Source of the DNA: an uncultured Terriglobus sp.
GTDB lineage: Bacteria > Acidobacteriota > Terriglobia > Terriglobales > Acidobacteriaceae
Assembly: GCA_937871605.1 (NCBI GenBank)
Contig: CALMRM010000247.1
Span: forward strand, 1 to 17,590
Length of the DNA: 17,590 nt
Direction of reading: 5' to 3'
Positions within the stretch are counted from its first letter, which is position 1, and each line of letters begins with the position of its first letter. The notes beneath the pieces were generated by a model. The model saw only the letters and a program-made list of their open reading frames with translations. It did not search any database and was not told the DNA's origin. Positions 6,477 to 13,285 of the stretch are shown piece after piece. Both the position numbers and the translations under genes were made by a program.

Positions 6477-7814
6477 TCATCCCGCCGTCTCCAGGGCTTC
6501 CTCGCGCCGCCGTGTTGGGGACAGGGTGAAGCGTCCGCGGCTGGCGTCGAAGTCGAAGAGCTCAGCGTAGCGGCCCCAGTTCACCGCAGTTTCCAGCTGC
6601 CTCAGTGTCTCCTCTTCACTGAACTGTTCGTCCAGCATGTCGTGGAAAAATTCCTCTGGCACGCTGCCATCGCTCTTGGAAGCAAGTGCGCGCACGATCT
6701 GCCGCAGCAGCAAGACGTGCTGCACAGCCACTTCACGAAATATGGTCTTCTGACGTGGAATCTCTGCGTTGGCAAACTCCGCGCCCACCGGTGTCAGCGT
6801 AGCGTCGCCCTCGTTGATGGTCAGAAAGCCGAGCAGCGATGCCGCATCCACAATGGGCAGGAGGTCGTCGATCTCAAACGCCAGGTCATCGGCCAAGCGA
6901 TAGATGTCAGCCTTGCCGCTGTGATCCAGCATCAACTCGAGCAGGCCCGCGATGCCACCGGGCCGAGCGTGTGGCAGCATCTTGTAGCTCTGTCGCTCCT
7001 CGCGAACGCGTCTGCCATCCGTGGTCCGCGGCAGCTCTGGTGGCTGCGCGTCGGGCTGGGTCAGCACCTTGTAGACGTAGTCGACTAGCTGCGTAAACGC
7101 GCTGCTCTTGCGGTCGCGCGGGTGCTGCAGCGCCACGTGAAAGTCGGTACGCACGCGGCCGGGATTGCGGCCCAGCACCAAAATGCGGTCGGCCAGCAGC
7201 ACCGCCTCCTCAATGTTGTGCGTCACGATAAAGATGGCCTGCGTAGGCATCGTCTTCTTCTGCCACAACTCCAGCAACTCAGATCGCAGGTTCTCTGCCG
7301 TGAGCACGTCCAGCGCAGAGAACGGTTCGTCCATAAAGAGCACTTCCGGCTCCACAACCAGTGCACGCGCGAAGCCCACCCGCTGTCGCATGCCGCCCGA
7401 AAGCTCCTTTGGATAGGCATGCTGAAAGCCATCAAGCCCTACCGTGTCCAGCATGTGCATGGCTCGCCGATGACGCTCAGCAGGGTCCACGCCGCGCGCC
7501 TGCAGTGGTGCCTCCACGTTTTCCAACACAGTCAGCCAGGGAAAGAGCGCAAAGCTCTGAAAGACGATCGACACATTCATGGCCGCGTTCTGGACGGGTG
7601 TTTCATGCCAGTACACTTCGCCTGCCGAAGGCGTAGAAAGTCCGGTAAGCATTCGCAGCAGTGTGGATTTGCCAGAGCCGGAGGGACCTAGTAGAGCGAC
7701 AATTTCACCCGGCAGAACTGCCAAGTCCGTAGGCGCAATGACCTGGATGCGGTTCTCGCTTGGCTGGGCATAGAACTTCTCGACGCGCTCTGCGCGAATG
7801 ATGGCCTGGGGCAT
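6477..7814 (-). CDS. NitT/TauT-type ABC transporter ATPase with AAA-associated C-terminal domain
   Basis: Energises the adjacent fused permease. The 445-residue chain has a full ABC domain: Walker A GPSGSGKST (43-51), Q-loop Q86, signature LSGGMRQR (138-145), Walker B VLFMDEP (158-164) and H-loop H199. Ordinary family members end near 260 residues. Here a second domain, about 278-425, follows a linker and looks like the AAA-associated C-terminal domain seen in some nitrate/sulfonate-class ATPases; it contains winged-helix-like stretches such as DIYRLADDLAFEIDDLLPIV. This domain is presumed regulatory. The ATG has GGAG 5 bases upstream. It is the first gene of the pair and diverges from a response regulator. 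No substrate-binding protein gene is nearby. Confidence 0.88.
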   Translation of the reverse strand: MPQAIIRAERVEKFYAQPSENRIQVIAPTDLAVLPGEIVALLGPSGSGKSTLLRMLTGLSTPSAGEVYWHETPVQNAAMNVSIVFQSFALFPWLTVLENVEAPLQARGVDPAERHRRAMHMLDTVGLDGFQHAYPKELSGGMRQRVGFARALVVEPEVLFMDEPFSALDVLTAENLRSELLELWQKKTMPTQAIFIVTHNIEEAVLLADRILVLGRNPGRVRTDFHVALQHPRDRKSSAFTQLVDYVYKVLTQPDAQPPELPRTTDGRRVREERQSYKMLPHARPGGIAGLLELMLDHSGKADIYRLADDLAFEIDDLLPIVDAASLLGFLTINEGDATLTPVGAEFANAEIPRQKTIFREVAVQHVLLLRQIVRALASKSDGSVPEEFFHDMLDEQFSEEETLRQLETAVNWGRYAELFDFDASRGRFTLSPTRRREEALETAG

Positions 7815-7981
7815 GCAAGCTCCAATCGTATGCGAATCGTTGCCCCAGGGAGCGATGCGGCTGCCAGCGTACCGGTCGAGAGCCGTGTTAGCTGCAGCGT
7901 ATCATCATCCGCCATTTGTGCCATTGACCACTCTGTTAACTTGCAGTGCGCACCGGCAGTGGGATAGAACTAGTGAGACAT
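7815..7981. promoter_or_regulatory. Divergent intergenic region between the ABC operon and the response regulator
   Basis: Transcription must leave this 167-base gap in both directions. A TTGACC (7924-7929) on the plus strand could be a -35 element, but no good -10 lies at 16-18 bases from it. No RNA fold or small ORF with support was seen. Confidence 0.35.
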
Positions 7982-8353
7982 ATGACGACACCATCCACCA
8001 AGCCGCGCGTGCTGGTTGCGGACGACGAACAGGTGATTGCGAATACGCTTGCCATCATTTTGAATCAGGCTGGCTTTGAAGCGAAGGCGGTCTACTCCGG
8101 CGAGAATGCAGTGGAGACCCTGGACAGCTTTCAGCCCAACATGCTGATCTCTGACGTGATCATGACAGGGATGACTGGCATTGAGGCCGCCATCAAAGTA
8201 CGGGCAAAGCTGCCAAACTGCAAGATTCTGCTGTTCAGCGGACAGGCCGCCACAGCGGACCTCCTGGAAAAGGCCCGCTCGCAGGGACATGAGTTCGAAA
8301 TTCTTGCGAAACCGGTCCACCCAACCGACCTACTTGCAAAGCTTCGCGCCTAG
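7982..8353 (+). CDS. Stand-alone response regulator receiver domain
   Basis: Single-domain CheY-like protein of 123 residues with no output domain. The acidic pair D14-D15 follows RVLVA; the phospho-acceptor is D58 in LISDVIM; the switch residue is S86 in LLFSGQ; and the conserved lysine is K110 in AKPVHP. It would relay a phosphate or act by protein contact rather than binding DNA itself. The ATG at 7982 starts the protein just before the receiver fold; a GTG at 7946 in frame would add 12 residues without similarity to the fold. No histidine kinase lies in the window. It is divergent from the ABC transporter pair and ends at a terminator shared with the convergent glycosyltransferase gene. 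Confidence 0.92.
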   Translation: MTTPSTKPRVLVADDEQVIANTLAIILNQAGFEAKAVYSGENAVETLDSFQPNMLISDVIMTGMTGIEAAIKVRAKLPNCKILLFSGQAATADLLEKARSQGHEFEILAKPVHPTDLLAKLRA

Positions 8354-8369
8354 AAGCAATGCGTTTTTG

Positions 8370-8398
8370 AAAAAAGAGGCCCCGGTACCCGGGGCTTT
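8370..8398. terminator. Bidirectional intrinsic terminator
   Basis: A 7-bp GC stem, GCCCCGG (8379-8385) with CCGGGGC (8389-8395), encloses the loop TAC. On the minus strand it is followed by CTCTTTTTT, ideal for ending the exopolysaccharide operon a few bases after its last stop codon. On the plus strand it is followed by TTTGTT and lies about 25 bases after the response regulator stop. Confidence 0.85.
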
Positions 8399-8399
8399 G

Positions 8400-9221
8400 T
8401 TATGCCTGCGTACGCTCGCGTAACTCGCGCGTTTTGAGCACAATGAGGTATTCGTAGACGCTCTGCAGCGTGGCATACGTCAGGCCCGCGTAGCCATCCA
8501 GCACCGCCCCGCGTACAAACATCATGTAGCACCACTTGAGCACAGGCCGCAGTGGCAGTTGAAAGAACAGCGCCTTCTGCGCGGCACGGCGAACGGCGCG
8601 GTCCCTGTCAAAAAGCGCTGTTCTTAGTGAGCCCTTCTGCACGGCAGCACCGCTGGCCACCAGCTGTGCCTCCATGCTGGAATAGGTGTTGTGCTTGGCC
8701 ACCCAATGCGAGATGCCCTTTGAAAACGGATAGTGGTTCAGTGGTGCCTTCAGCTCCAGGATGGCACCATCGACCTCCAACACCTCATTTACCGACCGCA
8801 CGTAGCGCGCATAGCCCCGCCGTATCAGGCGCGTGTAATAAGGCGTGATCTGGGCGTGCTTCAGCCACGTGTCCCACAGGTAATCGTGCCGCCGCAGCCG
8901 GTAGGCATTTACATCCGGGCGCTGCGCGACCACTGCGCTCAACATTTCTGACGCCAATTCAGGCGTGGGCCGCTCGTCCGCATCCAGGATCAGCAGCCAC
9001 TCGTGCCGGAACGCCGGCGTCATCATGGAGGCGTTGCGCTGCGCGGCATAGTTGTCGAACGCGCGTTCGTGCACGTGCGCGCCCAGCGATGTGGCAACCG
9101 TCTGCGTGCCATCGGTGCTCATGGAGTCGAACACATGAACGTCGTCTGAGAAGGCCACGCTGCGGATGGCACCTTCGATGTCAGTGGCTTCGTTCTTGGT
9201 CAGAATGACGACGGAAATCAT
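8400..9221 (-). CDS. Glycosyltransferase family 2
   Basis: Cytoplasmic GT-A fold transferase of 273 residues that adds a sugar to the growing lipid-linked repeat unit. The N-terminus MISVVILTKNEATDIEGAI and the metal-binding motif LDADE (D80, D82) are typical of GT2; the overall pattern, including FDSMSTDGT and NYAAQRN, resembles the WaaE/KdtX subgroup. The C-terminal 60 residues hold a hydrophobic stretch that could touch the membrane. ATG at 9221 is used because the GT2 fold begins there and because it overlaps the preceding stop as ATGA; the open frame extends 30 codons further without similarity. It is the last gene of the operon, ending just before the terminator. Sugar and acceptor unknown. 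Confidence 0.9.
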   Translation of the reverse strand: MISVVILTKNEATDIEGAIRSVAFSDDVHVFDSMSTDGTQTVATSLGAHVHERAFDNYAAQRNASMMTPAFRHEWLLILDADERPTPELASEMLSAVVAQRPDVNAYRLRRHDYLWDTWLKHAQITPYYTRLIRRGYARYVRSVNEVLEVDGAILELKAPLNHYPFSKGISHWVAKHNTYSSMEAQLVASGAAVQKGSLRTALFDRDRAVRRAAQKALFFQLPLRPVLKWCYMMFVRGAVLDGYAGLTYATLQSVYEYLIVLKTRELRERTQA

Positions 9222-9841
9222 GCTGCAGGATCCATCGCTGGCTGCGTCGCCGCGCGTGGATTGACCCGGGGCTTGAGCGCTACGGCGGGATTGCCGGCAT
9301 ACACCGTCCACGCGTCGAGCGAACGCGTCGTCACGGCGGCCATCCCCAGCACTGCACCCTCCGCCACCTGCACGCCCGGACCGACGGCAGCTTTCGCGCA
9401 GATCCAGCTGTACGCACCAAAGTGCATTTCGTACGCCAGCAACGGGAACTCTGGCCGATTGTAGTCATGAGTTGCGCCACACAGGTACGCTCCCTGCGAC
9501 ACGATCACATGCGAGCCAAAGTGCATAGGCGCGGGATTGTAGAGTTCAGCGCCATTACCTGCGGTCACATTGTCGGCACACTGGAGATTCCACGGTGCCC
9601 AGACCCTTGACCCGGGATAAAAGTGGCAGTTCGGTCCCACCGTGGCACCAAAGCACCGCAGCAGCACGCTGCGCCACGCGTGCAGTGGCGTTGGCGACGT
9701 GCGATACAGCAAGAGATGCACCACATTCCAGAGCAGTCGACGCGCGCGATTACCCAACGAATACGCCGGACGCTGATACGGATCGACAACGTCCCCTGCG
9801 AGATTGTTTGCTGAAGAGTCGTACGCTGCCACACGTGGCAT
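9218..9841 (-). CDS. WcaF-like polysaccharide acetyltransferase (left-handed beta-helix)
   Basis: Hexapeptide-repeat O-acetyltransferase of 207 residues that probably acetylates a sugar of the exopolysaccharide using acetyl-CoA. From about residue 63 to 185 it shows successive hexapeptide turns, such as GATVGPNCHFYPGSRV and NVTAGNGAEL, with the catalytic-type histidine H125 in CGATHDY. The arrangement and the N-terminal YSLGNRARRLLWN match the WcaF-like family found in colanic acid and related clusters. Its start codon overlaps the preceding glycosyltransferase stop by one base (TGATG), and its stop overlaps the next gene by four. Donor and target sugar are inferred from the family only. Confidence 0.88.
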   Translation of the reverse strand: MPRVAAYDSSANNLAGDVVDPYQRPAYSLGNRARRLLWNVVHLLLYRTSPTPLHAWRSVLLRCFGATVGPNCHFYPGSRVWAPWNLQCADNVTAGNGAELYNPAPMHFGSHVIVSQGAYLCGATHDYNRPEFPLLAYEMHFGAYSWICAKAAVGPGVQVAEGAVLGMAAVTTRSLDAWTVYAGNPAVALKPRVNPRAATQPAMDPAA

Positions 9842-11019
9842 CAGCAGCTCCGTTTCCGACGGTATGCGCCACTCGCCTGCGCGGCCTCGAACAGTCGCTG
9901 TATGGTGCGCATACTCTCACGCAGGTTAAAGCGGCGCTGGTACGCCTGAAGTGCATTGCGGCCCATCTTGTCGCGCTCTGCAGTGCTAAGGCTACCCCAA
10001 CTCTGTAGCAGCCGGCGCGTACCCTCCAGCGTGTCGGGCTCTATAAAGGCACACCCGTCATTCTGGATCGTGTCGGCGATATTCACCTCTGTCGAGAGCA
10101 AAACGGGCCGTCCGCAGGCAAGCGCCTCCGCCACCGCGATGCCAAAGTTCTCCTGGTGCGAAGGCAGAATGAACGCCTCGGACGCGTAGAACGCACCCCA
10201 CTTGGCAGAGCCGCGCAGAATGCCGGGCCAATGGATGCGGTCGGCGACACCTGCTTCGGTGGCGATCCGCTGCAGTTCGACAGCCCAGCCGTCCCGGTCA
10301 GGCCCAGCCATCAGCAGGTGCAGGTCCGGGTCGTTTGCAGCTGTTTGGCAGAAAGCGTGAATCAGCAGATCGCAACCCTTCTTGCGGTCGATACGACCCA
10401 GAAAGAGGAGGAAGCGCCGACCCTGCAATGCCGGTACAGCGGCGTGGAAGGCGTCGCGCAACTTATCCTCCGCAGTCGTTGGCACCCCTACGCCGTACGG
10501 TACGATCGCTGACCGCCAAGACGAGAGTGCGAAGCTCTCCCGAGCAATCCGCTGCTCCGTTTCCGTGGTGAACAGGACCCGCCATGCTCGGCGCAGCACC
10601 CAGTATTCAATGGGGTACCAGTACACCACTTTTTTCAGATGCTTGAGCGGGAAGCGCCGCTTGAAGTATGGATCGAGCATGCCGTGGGCAAACACCAGAT
10701 ATGGGACCTGGCGACCGGCACCCAGCATTGTCGCCACGCCGTTGTATTGCCATATGCCATTCAGCAGAAAGCCGTCAAACCGATCCCGGTTGGCCCGCAA
10801 CCATGGCAGGAGCCGCCTGTGGTACCCAAATACACTTTGTACCGGGCCCAGACCGTGCACGGCAAAGGGCAAATCCCGCAGGCAGGGCGCGTCGGGTGCA
10901 TCCAAGGTAACCACCTCGCCGGTGCAGCCATCCTCTATCTGCGAGAGCAGCAGCCGAACGCCTTCAGCGGGTCCGCCAGCGGCAGGGTCAAGCGTGCTGA
11001 TGATGTGCAGGATATGCAT
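9841..11019 (-). CDS. Glycosyltransferase family 4
   Basis: GT-B fold transferase of 392 residues using a nucleotide-sugar donor at the cytoplasmic face. The N-terminal domain starts MHILHIISTLDPAAGGPAEG with the glycine-rich acceptor-side loop. The C-terminal domain has LGRIDRKKG (207-215) and the retaining-type E-x7-E motif, E290 and E298, in HQENFGIAVAEAL. The C-terminus is strongly basic (YRRKRSC). ATG at 11019 is only five bases after the preceding stop, and the nearest AGGAG is 16 bases upstream, so translation probably depends on coupling. It is the fourth gene of the exopolysaccharide operon. Sugar specificity cannot be read from the sequence. Confidence 0.9.
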   Translation of the reverse strand: MHILHIISTLDPAAGGPAEGVRLLLSQIEDGCTGEVVTLDAPDAPCLRDLPFAVHGLGPVQSVFGYHRRLLPWLRANRDRFDGFLLNGIWQYNGVATMLGAGRQVPYLVFAHGMLDPYFKRRFPLKHLKKVVYWYPIEYWVLRRAWRVLFTTETEQRIARESFALSSWRSAIVPYGVGVPTTAEDKLRDAFHAAVPALQGRRFLLFLGRIDRKKGCDLLIHAFCQTAANDPDLHLLMAGPDRDGWAVELQRIATEAGVADRIHWPGILRGSAKWGAFYASEAFILPSHQENFGIAVAEALACGRPVLLSTEVNIADTIQNDGCAFIEPDTLEGTRRLLQSWGSLSTAERDKMGRNALQAYQRRFNLRESMRTIQRLFEAAQASGAYRRKRSC

Positions 11020-11024
11020 GTGTC

Positions 11025-12299
11025 TTAATCAGCTGCTCCTGATGCAGTGGTAACCACTACGCCGCTTGCGTGTTGCAGCGCGGCGCGCAACCCGGCTACA
11101 TCCTCCGCATAGCTCCACCCAGCAATGATGTCCCGACTGTGCTGCCTCATCCGTTGCGCCCGGCCAGAGCTTAGGCAGGTTTTTAGCGCGCTACGGAGTG
11201 CAGCAATGTCGCCAACAGGGTACGTAAACCCGTTCACACCATTGCGCACCAGGTCTGGAGTGCACCCCGCACTCTCCGTCACAATGACGGGCATGCCGGA
11301 TGCCATGGCTTCGTTCGTAATCAGGCCCCAGGCCTCGTGCCGGGATGGCAGCACGAACACGGAGCTCAACTCAAAAAAACGGGGCAATTCACTCTGATTG
11401 CGGAATCCAGCAAAGATGATGCGCTGCGACTCGCTCTCTGCTGCACGCCGCTCTAAGTCGCGACGCATCTCACCGTCACCCACAATGAGCAGATAGGGCG
11501 CAGGCGTGTCTGCCGGAAGCTGCACTTGCAGGAACGCCTCAAGGAGGTGGTCGCAATGCTTGCGCTCTTGGAGTTTTGACGCAAATAGGATGACCGGATG
11601 ACCTGGTTGCAGCTCAAGCTCGCGCAACAGGGCTTCACGGCTGGTCGCAGCCTGTTCCGCTCGCTCCGCAAAGTAGTGATTGTCTACCGTATACGGCACC
11701 AGGAAGGCAGGGAAGTCTTCGCCAAAGTAGTAGCGCCAGTACGCCGCGTTGCGCGACCCAATGGGCAGCACGGCATGTACCAAGCTGCGAAGCAGGCGAA
11801 AGTAGGCACGCTTGATTAGCAATTTCACCGACGACCGTGAGCGATCCTCAAGCCACGACTCAGCGCGCAGCAGCACAGGCAGGCCGAGCGCCTTAGCTGC
11901 AAGCATGGCGTGCAAGGCATTGACGGTGGAATACCCGTGGATCCAAACTGCATCGAAAGGCGCGCCATCAATCCCGCGCTTCAGGTGCTGGTAGAAGCCA
12001 AACGCGATAGGGCTGGTCGGATTGGGGCTGTCAGTATCGCGGACGCGCGGAAGCACCACATGCCGGTAGCCCTCAAGCAAGGGCGTGTCCCAGGTCACTG
12101 CGGTGCCAAATCCTTCGTCCTTGTAGCTACGCACCGAAAAATCTGAGCAGAACAGCACCAAAAGATCTATGTCGAGCTGCGCTGCAAGCAGTCGCAGCAA
12201 CCCCGCCTGGTACTGGATGGGATGGCTAACCACGTATGCCAATCGGAAGTGGCGGGTCACCGCTCCAGCTCTCTCTAGTGATTTCAGGTCCGATCTCAC
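11025..12299 (-). CDS. Glycosyltransferase family 4 (second)
   Basis: GT-B fold transferase of up to 424 residues. The fold begins at RLAYVVSHPIQYQ (19-31); the donor domain contains ILFASKLQERKHCDHLLEAF (237-256) and the E-x7-E motif, E322 and E330, in HEAWGLITNEAMASGMPV. It differs enough from the neighbouring GT4 to suggest a different linkage. The start is uncertain. GTG at 12299 overlaps the preceding stop as GTGA, which fits the style of this operon, but it has no good ribosome binding site. GTG at 12260, with AGAGAG 8 bases upstream, would place the start just before the fold and gives a protein 13 residues shorter. Third gene of the operon. Confidence 0.9.
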   Translation of the reverse strand: MRSDLKSLERAGAVTRHFRLAYVVSHPIQYQAGLLRLLAAQLDIDLLVLFCSDFSVRSYKDEGFGTAVTWDTPLLEGYRHVVLPRVRDTDSPNPTSPIAFGFYQHLKRGIDGAPFDAVWIHGYSTVNALHAMLAAKALGLPVLLRAESWLEDRSRSSVKLLIKRAYFRLLRSLVHAVLPIGSRNAAYWRYYFGEDFPAFLVPYTVDNHYFAERAEQAATSREALLRELELQPGHPVILFASKLQERKHCDHLLEAFLQVQLPADTPAPYLLIVGDGEMRRDLERRAAESESQRIIFAGFRNQSELPRFFELSSVFVLPSRHEAWGLITNEAMASGMPVIVTESAGCTPDLVRNGVNGFTYPVGDIAALRSALKTCLSSGRAQRMRQHSRDIIAGWSYAEDVAGLRAALQHASGVVVTTASGAAD

Positions 12300-13285
12300 C
12301 GGCTGCTGGTCACCGTGGCGTACGCCAGCGCCACCGCAATGACTGTGGAGATGCCGCCATTCTTAATGGCATTCTTAATGGCACTGGTGGGCACAAGAAT
12401 GATGTCGTCAGTCTGCAAGGCTACGTCTTCTGACTTGCCCTCCTGAATCTTTTTCAGGGGAACAGGCATGGCACTTCGCTGTCCCCCGGTGAAGCGGATG
12501 AGCTGTGCTTCGTCGGGCTTGGCGGGGAAGCTGGTGCCACCGGCGGAACTGATGGCTTGCAAGACAGTGGTCGGTACAGACCCGTTCAGCGGATTCTGGC
12601 CCGGTTTGTTCACGGCTCCAACCACGTAGTAACTGCCCACTGTGCCCACTGAAATGGTGTCACCTGCAAAGATGGGGATATTGCCAGAGGCGTTGCGCAT
12701 TGGGTCGTTGCCGATATCGACCACAATGGGTGCGGAGAATCCCGGGCGCTGAATATCAAGGACGGTGCTTGCCTGCGTTGGTAGCCCTCCAGACTGCGTA
12801 CCTACGCGCGACAAGACCTCGTACAACGGCATGTGCCCGACTACGGGAACAACGCCCTTAATCGCGCCGATGACCGTGGCGTTGTGCGCGGGGGCCTCCA
12901 ACACCTGCAATTGGACCTGCGCATTATGGAATGTCTGTTCCTGCTCAAAGCGAACTGCAATAGCTGCTTCCGCCTGCTTCAGTGTTAAACCCGCAACTGG
13001 CAGGATGCCGCCTAGGTTCAGCCGAACCGAACCGTCCTGCCCTACACGCTCATGGTCAGAGTAGACCGGCGTGACACCGTAGACGTCCACACTAAGTAGG
13101 TCGCCGGGCATAAGCAGAAAGTCGCGCTCAGGCGGGTACAGGATGGCAGCATCGGTCGTCAGCGTTGGCCGGACATTCAGACCTGGCGCAGTGGTTGGTG
13201 CGATGCCGGTAAACTGCGCGCTCGCCGACTGCACCAATACGGCGGACAGAAGCAGAACAAGAAGGTGAAATCCATGGAGACGCAT
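12296..13285 (-). CDS. Polysaccharide export protein (Wza-like, SLBB domains)
   Basis: Outer-membrane export channel subunit of 329 residues for exopolysaccharide. A signal peptide (residues 1-23, cut after ASA) precedes the Poly_export domain (about 50-130), which contains FLLMPGDLLSVDVYG and QDGSVRLNLGGILPVAGLTL. Two SLBB-like segments follow, around 137-180 and 218-265. The C-terminal GISTVIAVALAYATV (311-325) would be the amphipathic helix that crosses the outer membrane in Wza. There is no lipobox cysteine near the signal peptide end, unlike classical Wza lipoproteins. ATG 13285 is chosen because it gives the signal peptide directly and overlaps the kinase stop by one base (TGATG). It is the partner of the upstream co-polymerase. 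Confidence 0.92.
   Translation of the reverse strand: MRLHGFHLLVLLLSAVLVQSASAQFTGIAPTTAPGLNVRPTLTTDAAILYPPERDFLLMPGDLLSVDVYGVTPVYSDHERVGQDGSVRLNLGGILPVAGLTLKQAEAAIAVRFEQEQTFHNAQVQLQVLEAPAHNATVIGAIKGVVPVVGHMPLYEVLSRVGTQSGGLPTQASTVLDIQRPGFSAPIVVDIGNDPMRNASGNIPIFAGDTISVGTVGSYYVVGAVNKPGQNPLNGSVPTTVLQAISSAGGTSFPAKPDEAQLIRFTGGQRSAMPVPLKKIQEGKSEDVALQTDDIILVPTSAIKNAIKNGGISTVIAVALAYATVTSSR
12359..12382. repeat. Perfect 12-bp tandem duplication in the Wza-like gene
   Basis: ATTCTTAATGGC occurs twice in direct succession. In the minus-strand protein it encodes the repeated tetrapeptide AIKN-AIKN just before the C-terminal helix. It stays in frame, so slippage would add or remove four residues. Confidence 0.85.
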
